Below are positions 12,001 through 22,129 of a stretch of 38,804 bases of DNA, in pieces. Origin of the DNA: Saccoglossus kowalevskii. Lineage: Eukaryota; Hemichordata; Enteropneusta; Harrimaniidae. A program made the translations under genes and the position numbers. The stretch is taken from assembly GCF_000003605.2 (NCBI RefSeq), contig NW_003132868.1, positions 39,431-78,234 of the forward strand, in the 5' to 3' direction. Position 1 is the stretch's first letter. The number at the start of each line of letters is the position of its first letter. The notes beneath the pieces are model-generated. The model saw only the letters and a list, made by a program, of their open reading frames with translations. It was not told the origin of the DNA and ran no database searches.

Positions 12001-15000
12001 GGGCTGACTGACAAGGAAATCGATGATCTTCACGTACGTCGTGATCTTGTGACTGGTCGTCCCCAGGTCAAGTGTTTTATTGAAAACATGGATACATTCT
12101 ACAAGGTGAGACATCTGAGCATACAGGTTCCGTAAGAACGGGTTCAGTATTAGTATAATATTTGTATTTGTGATACATACCTTAGCCAAAAAATTAGTTA
12201 CCAGTCGATGTTGATGATTTTTGCCGACTTTTGATGATTACAACGATTTTCACCATCTCAAATTTGAAATAATTACCAAAACGTGAACTTTTTAATAACA
12301 AATCATTGTTAATGACATAATTCCCGTCATGTTTTTAGTGACTTTAATTAAGTATTTTAGGTGATTGGAGGAGTCAGGCGGTAAATAGTGCAAATCCATT
12401 ATAAGAGCACATTGGATTGTAGGAAAATCAATGTTTATCAACACAAATATAGAACATGCGCGGCGCGACGACTGCCGCCCTTTAAGGTGGAATTGTACTT
12501 TCAGTTTCACAACTTTATGATATTCGATTGTGATACAGTTAACATTTCACTTTAATTAACGGCATACGTAACTCTAAGTGCGATTATGGTTTCTCCGTCT
12601 CAGAATATAACACGTGTCAATGGCTCAACCGTGAACTGGAGTTTGCCGACCAGTGAAACCAAGATACGCTCACTGATGGACGCAAATCCTAGCATCTTTA
12701 ATACGTCCCAGCTACATAACACATATTATCGATACTTTGAGACTGGACTTGGTTTCTGGCTCACACGCGGATACACAGGAAGAGCTAACCCTGATAATGA
12801 GGCTTTCCAAAATTACATTGGGGAACAAGAGGACCCAATGGACACGCTGAGCACATTGACTGGGAATGGTAAGTATGTGAACTGAAAATCATCAATTCAA
12901 GGGAAAGTACTAATCAGAATGTTTGCTCAATAATTCAGATGTCCGCCATTTAACTTTGGAAATGTGATTTTTTGAGTTACTGATGAAATATATAGTGTAC
13001 ATTCATTTTTTGCGTGTAATTTTGTGTAATTATTTGGCCGGCAGTATATGAAATACACACAGCTTAAACACATGTAGCTTGTAATACTTATTATCACATT
13101 ACATAGTTTGTCCATTTTTTCAGACAAATACGGAACTCGATTACGCTATGCTGCAATATCCGTGACGACAACGTTAATGTTCGGGAGTATTGGTTACAAC
13201 GACGGAATTCCTATTATCGATGCTTGGGAACGTTTTATTAACACCGAGGTAAATATAATATACTTTATAAATCATCTGTAATTCATGTTGTAGTTATCGT
13301 CGGTTCACCTGTAGGATTTCCCACCATTGCGCACGAAGTCCAAACGTTGTGTGTGATAAATCGTTCGTAAATTGAAGATGTGTGTACACGACCAGTTGTT
13401 AATAACAAAATCGGCAAGACATAAGACTATGTTTACGTCATCAACATAGATCAAATTAGCTGAGGCATTCATTCATTATTTAGTCAGATACTAGTATAGA
13501 NNNNNNNNNNNNNNNNNNNNNNNNNNNNNNNNNNNNNNNNNNNNNNNNNNNNNNNNNNNNNNNNNNNNNNNNNNNNNNNNNNNNNNNNNNNNNNNNNNNN
13601 NNNNNNNNNNNNNNNNNNNNNNNNNNNNNNNNNNNNNNNNNNNNNNNNNNNNNNNNNNNNNNNNNNNNNNNNNNNNNNNNNNNNNNNNNNNNNNNNNNNN
13701 NNNNNNNNNNNNNNNNNNNNNNNNNNNNNNNNNNNNNNNNNNNNNNNNNNNNNNNNNNNNNNNNNNNNNNNNNNNNNNNNNNNNNNNNNNNNNNNNNNNN
13801 NNNNNNNNNNNNNNNNNNNNNNNNNNNNNNNNNNNNNNNNNNNNNNNNNNNNNNNNNNNNNNNNNNNNNNNNNNNNNNNNNNNNNNNNNNNNNNNNNNNN
13901 NNNNNNNNNNNNNNNNNNNNNNTTATAGAGCTTTTATAATACTAATTTAAAACTCACTTCAAAACCACCAAACTTCTAGATGATTATTTCTGTGAAGAAA
14001 TAGTATATTATTGTGCATGTGATGAAAGAAAACAAAAACCGTTATTTTTCCATGTACTTGAAATATGTCATGGTAACACAATATTTGAACTCATAGTTCA
14101 TGAATGAACTCCATCTCATTACTATGCTTGTATTGAAGCTCCACATGGTAAATGCTATAAATTGAAGATGAGTGCGACAGTATTTGATAGTGTTCTGAAA
14201 GACAAGTATATTTACTATTCATCAGTTCAAATTAGGCACCAATGTTTTTGTAAGATAAATACCTAAATCAAGGAGTTTCTGTAGACTGCTTTTCCACTGC
14301 TGTTTCAACTTGTTTGTATTCATATTAAAACAAACTTTGATAAATGAAATAATATTATGTAACAAAGGGCAAGGTTAACTTTAATTTCCGATGTTAACTT
14401 TGATTTCTGATGTTTACTTTGATTACTGATGTTAACTTTGATTACTGATGTTTACTTTGATTACTGGTGCTATCTTTTGTAGATGGCGAAGATGCCTCCA
14501 TCAGTTTCAAATGGTTTCCAGTGTACCTGTGAAGGCAGTTTTAATTTATGGCACTGGATAAAAGTACAAAAAGTATGTACTTCATTCCTTGATACTGTCT
14601 ATTCTGTATGTTTTTTTTTTTTTTATTTAATTTAATTTTGTTTTAAATTACTATCATGATAATCGTGACATGCATTGCAATTGTGCCAATACACGGTTGT
14701 TCAAATAATCCAATATAAGCTTGACTCGGTATGAACATTCTTAACTGTAGAGCTGTAGAAATTTGTGGAGATGTAAGGAATCAATCGAGATAGCAGAGTT
14801 GCTGTGGTAGTGATACAATCAGAATATTTATTGGTGTTGGAATGTGGAGATTAAAGTAATATTGCCTTGGAAAGTTAACACGTACACAATTGAATGCAGT
14901 TGTTATGTCATACGTATGGCAATATTTCTTAATGTAGACCACAATGTTTACAGAATGTTATTCATTTGAGTACTTCCTTATTGATGACATAGATTGGGTG

Positions 15001-17159
15001 TAATAGGACCATTGGGTCTGGGTGAGTGAAATGTTGTCAGTGTGATTACAAATTATTATACTGCAATATGGATATATGATTAGAATTATAATTGGATATC
15101 TTTAAAATAACGGAAGATATACGCGTTATAATGTGTCTTATTACTGCGTTCATAGAAAGCGTGTTTTCACTGATGTATATGACGGTTAATTAAATCTCAA
15201 TTAAAAATCTGATTTTAAAAATGAGACCCATGTTCGTATAAATTTTATCAAAAATTAGTACTTTTCGAAAATTACATTCTGTCCTCTTTAATTATTGTCT
15301 ATGCGCCATTCGACGTGAGTACAATTTGTGATATACACACAAGTCTAACTTTAACATTCAAGAACGTTAATTGACTGATTCTATTGTGTTTTTGAACACA
15401 CATTATGTAATGAATGTCAATTGCGTAGGAAACACTGCAATTTTGTCAGAAATTAATCTCCTAAACATGTTGAGATTTATGCTATAAAAATAACTGAAAT
15501 ATGGAAATTGCAAAATAAACGGTCGTGATCGAGAGGTTTTCTTGTTCAATGTGTTTCATCGAGATGCGTGTGATGAACACAGGTTTGGCATCATTTAAGT
15601 TTTTAAAACCGTCATAACGTACCTCAGAGCCCTCCAAGCTGAAAATGACCCAATGCAACGAAACATCATCTACAGCTACCGGACATTCTGACCTCTATCC
15701 GTTCCGTTAAACTTTTGACTTAGTTTGGAAAGTGATTTGAAAAAAAAATAACAGAGGATGACATTTCAAGTCAATTTGTTTCTATTGTTATTCCTAAGTC
15801 AAAAACTGTATTTCGTTCATCTAGTATAATTTAAAATCAAAATTATGTGTGTCACCTATGCGTATTAATACGCAAATACACATATAAATATAGAAATATT
15901 TATTAATAGAAAAAGTATTTTAATGCTAATACATGTATGTCGTATCTGAATTGTATTTCCCTTTTTATTGGTAAGTTTATCGACTATGTCGTGTTCGACT
16001 CGTGCTGTAACTGAGGCGTGCTGCACGACAACTGTGGTGCTTTATAATAATAATCTAATTCAGTGTATGCACATTTTTGTTCCCATGAGGCACAAATACC
16101 AATCTTAGTTTAATTAGTGTGTTTCTCAATTATTCATGTGGTTATTGTGGTTTCTATGGTAACATTCGTCAATATTTGATGTACTATTATATTCATAACG
16201 AGTATGTTTTCACGACGCAACCGTTATATCACAACTCTCAATGATGTACATATTTCACACATAAAACAAAAACAAGGAAATATATAGGCTTTATCTTTCG
16301 GGTAGTACTGTGAAGTAAATTGATAAATATGTGTATCATTTTATTTCAATTTCAACAGACGCTAGCCGACTCAGCCATTAAGGGGATTATATATGGAATA
16401 GTTTTAGCTTTTCCAGTTCTCGTCATAGCAACACAGAACATTATCTTGGGCACCATGGCAACCGTATCAATCGCTCTTACTACGGTGTGCGTGGTGGGCG
16501 TCATCCCCATGGCAGGATGGAAACTTGGTGTGAGTATTGTGCATGGCTGATGGCTATCGGCGTCATGTTTGTGACTCGCTAACTGTGTACATTATACTCT
16601 TATTTCAATTGCAGTTTCTTAATCATGTCACATGACAATTAGTGCTTCCAGTATAATGATATATTCTTCTTTGTAGGTTTTGGAATCGTTAAATCTGTCT
16701 ATCATCGTTGGTTTAGCCGTCGACTACGTAGTTCATCTTGCTCAGGGATATCACCTATCACAGAAGGAAGATCGTCTTGGAAGACTACAAGACACACTGG
16801 AACATGTCGCCGTGTCAGTCGTTTCTGGGGCCGCCACCACGCTTGGGGCATCACTGTTCATGCTCTTCGCTCAAATTATATTTTTCATGCAGTTTGGTAT
16901 CTTCATGTTTGCCACCATCGGTTTCTCTCTGGTCTTCTCACTCGGCCTTTTCACCACACTTCTGGGGATTATGGGACCCCAGGGACAGACGGGTTCTCTA
17001 GTACTTATCTACAATTGGATTATTGGTCGGAAAAACGGCGACGTTGAGTGTACCACTTGTGACGGAAAGGGGTACCATGATCCGAAACACTATGACGTAC
17101 GATCAGTAGCTCTCAGTCCGATCAACAGCCCGCTGATTAGCTACAGACCATCATTATGA
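5739..17159 (+). CDS. Dispatched-like 12-TM RND-family protein (9 coding exons)
   Basis: Coding exons: 5739-6015, 9647-11139, 11473-11697, 11980-12105, 12604-12868, 13124-13248, 14483-14572, 16359-16529, 16677-17159. All junctions are GT-AG and keep phase, giving 3255 nt or 1084 residues. Dispatched proteins are plasma-membrane, ion-driven RND transporters that release lipid-modified Hedgehog. Seen here: cytoplasmic N-terminus, TM1, large ectodomain 1, a sterol-sensing-type TM2-6 block with GIGADD (D420/D421) in TM4, TM7, ectodomain 2, then TM8-12 with GLAVD (D940) in TM10. After TM12 comes GPQG (1024-1027), as in DISP1. The acidic residues correspond to the ion-coordinating ones of DISP1. 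The protein is shorter than human DISP1, with a short C-tail. Which Dispatched paralogue it is cannot be told; a Patched-domain protein of another subfamily is the less likely alternative. Confidence 0.88.
6016..9646 (+). other. Dispatched-like intron 1 (3.6 kb)
   Basis: This long AT-rich intron carries a short (GTACAT)n run at about 6025-6047 near its 5' end. A near-palindromic AT stretch lies around 9423-9450, and a pyrimidine-rich tract ends in TTACAG at 9641-9646. No exon, RNA gene or recognisable transposon was found in it. First introns of developmental genes often carry enhancers, but I see nothing that identifies one. Confidence 0.6.
9647..11139 (+). CDS. Dispatched-like coding exon 2 (TM1, ectodomain 1, TM2-TM7)
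   Basis: The largest exon (1493 nt, residues 93-590). It starts two bases before codon 94, completing TM1 (about 89-111). Ectodomain 1 spans about 112-350 and has two close cysteines (CQLNRLGNC). Membrane segments lie at about 350-370, 374-398, 403-428 (GIGADDLFVF), 455-475 and 478-505, which form the sterol-sensing-type block. A cytosolic loop with a Cys/Trp-rich WCCHRPC patch follows, and TM7 is at about 566-584. No RxxR furin-type site is visible in ectodomain 1, although human DISP1 is reported to be furin-cleaved there. The donor is at 11140, phase 0; the reading frame hits a stop just inside the intron. Confidence 0.9.
11473..13248 (+). CDS. Dispatched-like coding exons 3-6 (ectodomain 2)
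   Basis: Exons 11473-11697, 11980-12105, 12604-12868 and 13124-13248 encode residues 591-837, most of the second ectodomain. Landmarks shared with DISP1: IIWGL (compare VIWGV), DDSFDLNPLPAQAAL (compare the DSSFNIASPASQAW region), KFCDRLQ (compare HFCQKLR) and a CFIEN segment (compare CFIET). Several N-glycosylation sequons are present, for example NIT at the start of exon 5. All four exons have GT donors and AG acceptors, with junction phases 0, 0 and 1 between them and 0 at the end. Confidence 0.85.
13501..13922. other. Assembly gap (N run)
   Basis: 422 undetermined bases inside Dispatched-like intron 6 (13249-14482). No coding exon need be missing: residues on either side (WERFINTE from exon 6, MAKMPPSVSNGF from exon 7) join in phase and match the expected order before TM8. 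Confidence 0.97.
14374..14468 (+). repeat. 19-bp tandem repeat, 5 units, beside a splice acceptor
   Basis: Five contiguous 19-bp units on the pattern GTTAACTTTGATTACTGAT, starting at 14374, 14393, 14412, 14431 and 14450, with one to four substitutions. The array ends 14 bp before exon 7. Each unit offers branch-point-like sequences (CTGAT, TTAAC). The rest of intron 6 outside the gap holds nothing I recognise. Confidence 0.92.
14483..17159 (+). CDS. Dispatched-like coding exons 7-9 (TM8-TM12 and C-tail)
   Basis: Exons 14483-14572 (residues 838-867), 16359-16529 (868-924) and 16677-17159 (925-1084 plus TGA). Exon 7 covers the end of ectodomain 2, including a CTC motif. Exon 8 gives TM8 (about 874-895) and TM9 (about 897-917) and ends in GWKLG, matching GWELN of DISP1. 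Exon 9 opens with VLESLNLS (compare VLESVTIS). It gives TM10 with GLAVDYVVHL (D940), TM11 (about 968-990), TM12 (about 994-1020), GPQG, and a tail of about 57 residues with a CTTCDG motif. The order and spacing are those of the second RND half. Confidence 0.9.
14573..16358 (+). other. Dispatched-like intron 7 (1.8 kb)
   Basis: AT-rich intron between exons 7 and 8. A poly(T) run lies near 14611-14624. No ORF, RNA gene or repeat array was recognised. The acceptor is TTTCAATTTCAACAG ending at 16358. Confidence 0.6.
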
Positions 17160-17220
17160 ATAACCTTTTCACCACGAGACTTTCGGCACTTTTTTTTTTG
17201 TATTCTTCAATAATTCTGGA

Positions 17221-17226
17221 AATAAA
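17221..17226 (+). terminator. Candidate poly(A) signal of the Dispatched-like gene
   Basis: AATAAA 62 bp after the TGA that ends at 17159, the first such hexamer downstream. Just beyond, 17272-17298 forms a short hairpin (TACTCAAAA against TTTTGAGTA). A cleavage site near 17240-17250 would give a very short 3' UTR. Not proven. Confidence 0.5.
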
Positions 17227-19339
17227 CCCTAATTTTTGAGTATACAGACGAAATTTCAGTCAATTTTCAGTTTTTACTCAAAAATTATTTTGAGTATTTT
17301 TGTCTTCTGAAGGAAGACTATAAACGCGACTATTTTGTGAATTTGCGATGAAAAGCGGGTACTGTTGGTGAAAAGGTTAAAGCAAGTTCTGTTGTCGTTG
17401 TTGGTGGTGCATTCACCAAACTATATTCGTGAGCGGATATTCAATAATAGTTTTACAGAGAAATTATCAGACTGATAATTCATTAATACACTGCCTGATA
17501 TAAATTCACAGTGCGCATGTATTTAATCGGCATACTATGGTATTTTCGTGGCGATGTTGTTTCATGCGCTTGGTGCTGAGTAATGCCGACAGTACTCATG
17601 AAGCTGAATAACTATTGAATAGTGAGTTTTGCTTCCTGTTAAATATGTGTTCAGTAACTGGCTGAATGAGTGGTATAGGAGGTACATGATTTGTATTTCG
17701 GTATTTGTTGATAAAACATTTACATTTGTGCTAAAACTTAACTGTTAATTGTGGAAAATTATGTGTTAATATTTTTCGCTTTTATTGTATATGCCTTGTA
17801 TGTAAGTTATTTTTTGAGTATTGATTATCAAGGAAAATTTGTCAATTTAAATGTAGTATATCGTCAAATTAGGCGAGTTTGTTCAGCACTGCACGTGTCA
17901 CGTCATAATAAGTTTCCAGTCAGTATTCAATTTAATTGATGTGGTCAGTTTTTCAATGTTTGATCAAGGATCAGATAAACCATTTTTTTTTTAGAACAGT
18001 GCTCATGATATTACCAGTATTCAATGATGGTATATTGTTTATTGATTCGCATTTATATATTATGTTTATTTACTGATACTTTACAATTTCAAGAAGGCTG
18101 ATACTTGATACAAGTATAGCTAAATAGCTTCTAGGCGATGTTAAAACATCACCTCCCTCCCTCCCATGTGAACTATTCACACAAGTCATCATATACATGG
18201 GGGTAGTTGATATAATCAATGCCATTGTTTCAGTGTATCACTTATATTCGAAATTGTCGTATTGTTTATTGTATGACGCAGCAAAGCTGTGCGTTCAAGG
18301 TATTCGCGCCCACATTTATAGGTACTATCCAATCAAGGTATATTTAGTCATTTGCCATATCAAGTTAGGTCGCTTGATTCAACCTCGGGATCAAGGCACT
18401 ATACCCGGGCCGTTGCGAAAGAAAATCAGGTTATAATCATAGAGTAATGTGATGTAATGTTTGGAAAGAAAACACTGTTTATTGTACTGGAATATGCCTT
18501 TTATATCTCCCAATAAAATCAGGCATATTTGCAAACTTGTATTGTTTTCTGTTTTGTTTATCATCGCGGACATTGCGTCATACTTTCACTGCACTTGAAG
18601 AAATAATTCTACTGGTGTAATTGACGTTGTCTTCACTACAGAATTTGGACACTGTAAATCGTTATTGACTAATTATTAACTTCGTGTATATAGGCGAGTC
18701 AAGCAAACATGATTCATTCTGTGGTAAAGTCATTTCATCATTGTGAAATTCTTTCGTTTTTATGCAGAAAAATGCAGTATTTTGCCAAGTAAAATCATGT
18801 TTATTAAATTTATTGTTCATACATGAGTTGTGAACACACTACATAGTTTGTAATTTTATTCAGCTTTTTTCAGTCATAATTCAAGACAAATGAAAGGCAA
18901 AATATAGCTTTTTTCTGTAATATTCTTGTGTAATCGGTAATTATGAAAATTATTCATGGGTGCATAAGGCATACAGTCTTTGTCGTAGTGTTGATCATAC
19001 CAATGCAGCCACACTACTGTTACGAAAAGTAGACGTAGTACTGAGTTCTTATTCGCAAAAGGGTTGCACTTGCACTTGTAAGGTACATACCTTACGTGAC
19101 AACACAAAAGAATTGCATAATATAAATCGGATGCAAACGCAGCTTTTTCTACTATTGACGTGGATATGTTAACAAGTCTCGTACCTGTCAAGACCAATTT
19201 CCAATATCACACAGCTTACTAGGGCAATGTATAGACTGCTTACAGGTAGATTTCTCCCAACTTCTCTTGCAATTTTATGTGTTGACATCGCATTTGGTGT
19301 ATGAATTAGTATAAATCAAATACTTTTAATACCACAGAC
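17227..19339. other. Intergenic spacer
   Basis: No exon with good splice borders and no RNA gene was found. Short ORFs (17751-17939, 18197-18436, and minus 18874-19197) show no domain, no splice context and low-complexity composition. A small hairpin GATGTTTTAACATC-like sequence lies at about 18137-18152. Confidence 0.5.
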
Positions 19340-21186
19340 ACAGCATATGACTCGTTTTTTAAGATGTTTTCTAGGATTTGTGATGCGCACGCGCCGTTCC
19401 GAGTTAAAACTATCAAAGCAAAAGCTAGCACTAACAAGTGGATCACTAGTGCTATTAAAAAAGACTGGAATTCTTACTTGGCAAAGACAAGAATTCTGAC
19501 AAAATCCCAGAACAACTAAATATTATAGTTAATAGCGACGATCATATTCTTTCTGATCCTATTGAGGTTATCCGGGGCTTTAATACACATGTTGCTAGTG
19601 TTGGTGAAACTATTGCAAACAGCTTACCTCAAACCTCGGCCTCTAACATCTTTTAAAACTATCTTGACCGACCAAACGTAAATACATTTTTTGCCACCCA
19701 ACTACTGTGAGTAAGGTAACACACCTTTTAAATAACTTGGACCCAATGAAGTCTTGTGGCTGGGATAACTTGCCACCTATAGTTTTAATTGATGAGGCAG
19801 ATATTATTATTGCTCATCCCTTGACACATATTTTTAACAGATCTTTTTCCTCATTTCCCAATATGTTGAAAGTTGCCAAGGTAACACCAATTTTTTAAGA
19901 AAGGTGAAAAGCAGGATGCTAGTAATGCTAGACCTATTTCAGTAAAATATTGGAAACCATTGTGAATCAGCAATTTGCTACTTATCTTGAAAAATATAAT
20001 ATACTTCACAAACATCAATACGGATTCAGGAAAACGCATAGCACAAAACTGTCCCTAATTAATTTGGTAAATCATTTGTTACGTAATATTGACCAGGGAA
20101 AGCCCACGCTAGGTATATTTATAGATTTCAGCAAGGCCTTTGATACAATCAATAACAACATGTTATTATCAAAGTTAGACCATTACGGGTTTAGGGGGCT
20201 CTCACTTCAATAGGTCAAAGATTATCTTCATAATAGGTCCCAATATGTACATTGCAATGGAATATCATCATCTAAAACAAGCATTAATTACGGGGTACCC
20301 CAAGGTTCTGTTCTAGGCCCAACATTATTTTTACTCTATATATCTTCCCAATTCCACTATTTTTGTTAATTGTTGCCTCTTTGCTGACGACTCCAACTCA
20401 TTCCATACTCAATTTACATGATGCAACCTCCCATTTAAATGATGTCCTGCTATGGTGTGATGCCAACAAACTTTCCATAAATAAAAAGAAAACGAATTAT
20501 ATTATTTTTAGTAGCAAGCAAAACTTGTCTAATGGAACTAGCTCAATTAGCATCAGAGGAGAATGTGTTCAGGAAGTCAGGATAGTTTCATTTGTTGGTG
20601 TTTTAATGGATAAACATCTTAATTGCTCATGTCACATCGATCTCATCAACAGTATAATTAGAAAGTGTGGCCTATTATATAAACTTAGAAAATTCATACC
20701 CCTTAACCTTTTAATATTGCTTTATAATTCCCTAATACAGCCGAATATTACTTATGGTCTGGAGGTTTGGGGTAATACATATCACTCACACTTAAATACC
20801 ATTTATATGACCCAGAAAATGTTAGTTCGCGCAATGACGTTTAGTTCGTTCACTGAACACTCGGCCCCTTTATTCAAAAAATTAAACATCCCTGATATCT
20901 ATAAAAAGGAAAAATTAGTCACTTGTACTTTCATCCATGACTTAATCCACCATAATTCTGCCCATAATATTAATAACTATTTCAAACCTATCCATCATCC
21001 ATATCAAATCAGACAACTTCACAATCAAAATCTTTTTGTTGAATATACCCATACAACATTTGGCCAGTAACCGGTGACATACTCAGGTGCAAAAATATAG
21101 AATAAAATCCAGGCTAAAATTAGGTCAATTATCTCACGCAGTTCGTTCAAAAAAATGATTAAACAATTATTATTGACAGAAAACTA
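19340..21186 (+). mobile_element. 5'-truncated, frameshifted LINE (CR1/L2-like reverse transcriptase)
   Basis: In reading order across three frames: the endonuclease-RT linker (YDSFFKMFSRICDAHAPF near 19348-19400), then RT parts LDPMKSCGWDNLPP (about 19740), FKKGEKQDASNARPIS (about 19895), YGFRKTHSTKLSLINLV (about 20020), FIDFSKAFDTINNN (about 20120), [13 protein letters not shown] (about 20294) and catalytic FADD (about 20378). ANKLSINKKKTNYIIF and LLYKLRKFIPL lie in the open stretch 20363-21070. A frameshift near 19895, a TAG at 20211-20213 and another shift near 20340-20363 break the frame. The C-terminal PVTYSGAKI piece continues past a stop at 21068 to about 21186. The endonuclease is missing. 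It is a dead copy lying between the two host genes. The CR1/L2-like clade is judged from motif style only. Confidence 0.88.
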
Positions 21187-21297
21187 GATACATATGATTT
21201 TGTCCTCTACAATAAATTTCTTCCCTATTGCGACGTTAAGTCAAGCTTCTGTTAGCATAACATACAATTATATAGTGTCAATGCTGTTTATGAATGA

Positions 21298-21400
21298 GAA
21301 CTCGTCATAATCAGAACTCGTCATAATCAGAACTCGTCATAATCATACTCGTCATAATCAGAACTCGTCATAATCAGAACTCGTCATAATCAGAACTCGA
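21298..21400. repeat. 16-bp tandem repeat, 6 units
   Basis: Units of GAACTCGTCATAATCA begin at 21298, 21314, 21330, 21361 and 21377. A 15-bp variant (TACTCGTCATAATCA) lies at 21346-21360, and half a unit follows. The array starts about 110 bp after the LINE coding remnant, so it could have grown from the LINE's 3' junction, although LINE tails usually have shorter units. Confidence 0.92.
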
Positions 21401-22129
21401 CTAGCATCAGTGACTATCTGTGTTTCTGCATCAAAGTATTCTAGTGTTTCGGCACTTGCGAGGCGAGTCTCTGCACTTCTCTGTTTTCTGCCAAATTTAA
21501 ATGGTACACCTTTGTTCGTTAGCTGTCGCAATGATCCTGGCACCGTCGTTAAATCAGAAATGATGAATGTGGCGCTGTAAATTCATCAATATGTTTCTCT
21601 ACCATATGTATTTCTATATGTATGATTCATACCATATGTATTTACCTGGTAATATATGAAATGGTATGTATGTGATGAAAATGAATAATAAAGCTGATAT
21701 TAGACGGCATTACGTAATCACTTGAGGGATAAAAATGCCAATACTCAGAACAACAACAATAATAATAATTATTATAATGTAGGTGAAAGTATGACCTAAT
21801 TATTGGTTTTCAAGCGTCAATTAAGGGGCCTAGGATGAAATTCTGTATGAAATTGTTGGTCTTTTCAATATCATTCCTGACACTTTCTCGAACATACATT
21901 TTTTTTTTTATTTATCTCCAGTACCCAGTAAATTTGCGAGAGTTTCGAATTTCAAGAAATCAATATACTGTACTATATATATGAATTCCAACAAATGTTT
22001 CAAAATTACGAGTACTCGTCATTGTACATAGCGCCCTCTTTTGAGAAACCGAGCAACGAACAAACTGATCCCCAGCTGTCCAATGTTTTTGTGCATAAGT
22101 GAAGTGGACAAGTAGATTTCAACGCTACG
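21401..22129 (+). promoter_or_regulatory. Presumed 5' flank and 5' UTR of SCYL1
   Basis: The flank holds trinucleotide AT runs (AATAATAATAATTATTAT near 21757-21775) and CATACCATATG-type palindromic pieces at 21600-21660. Just before the gene (22030-22129) base composition becomes more balanced. An in-frame TGA at 22100-22102 limits the start codon. No TATA box or defined promoter motif can be supported. Confidence 0.4.

Noticed and set aside
16738-17001. 87-codon plus-strand ORF in a second frame
   Set aside because: Shadow within exon 9; the other frame encodes TM10-TM12.
18874-19197. 107-codon minus-strand ORF
   Set aside because: No recognised domain, no splice sites, AT-driven composition; probably chance.
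20363-21070. 235-codon ORF as a host gene
   Set aside because: It is the C-terminal RT part of a frameshifted LINE.
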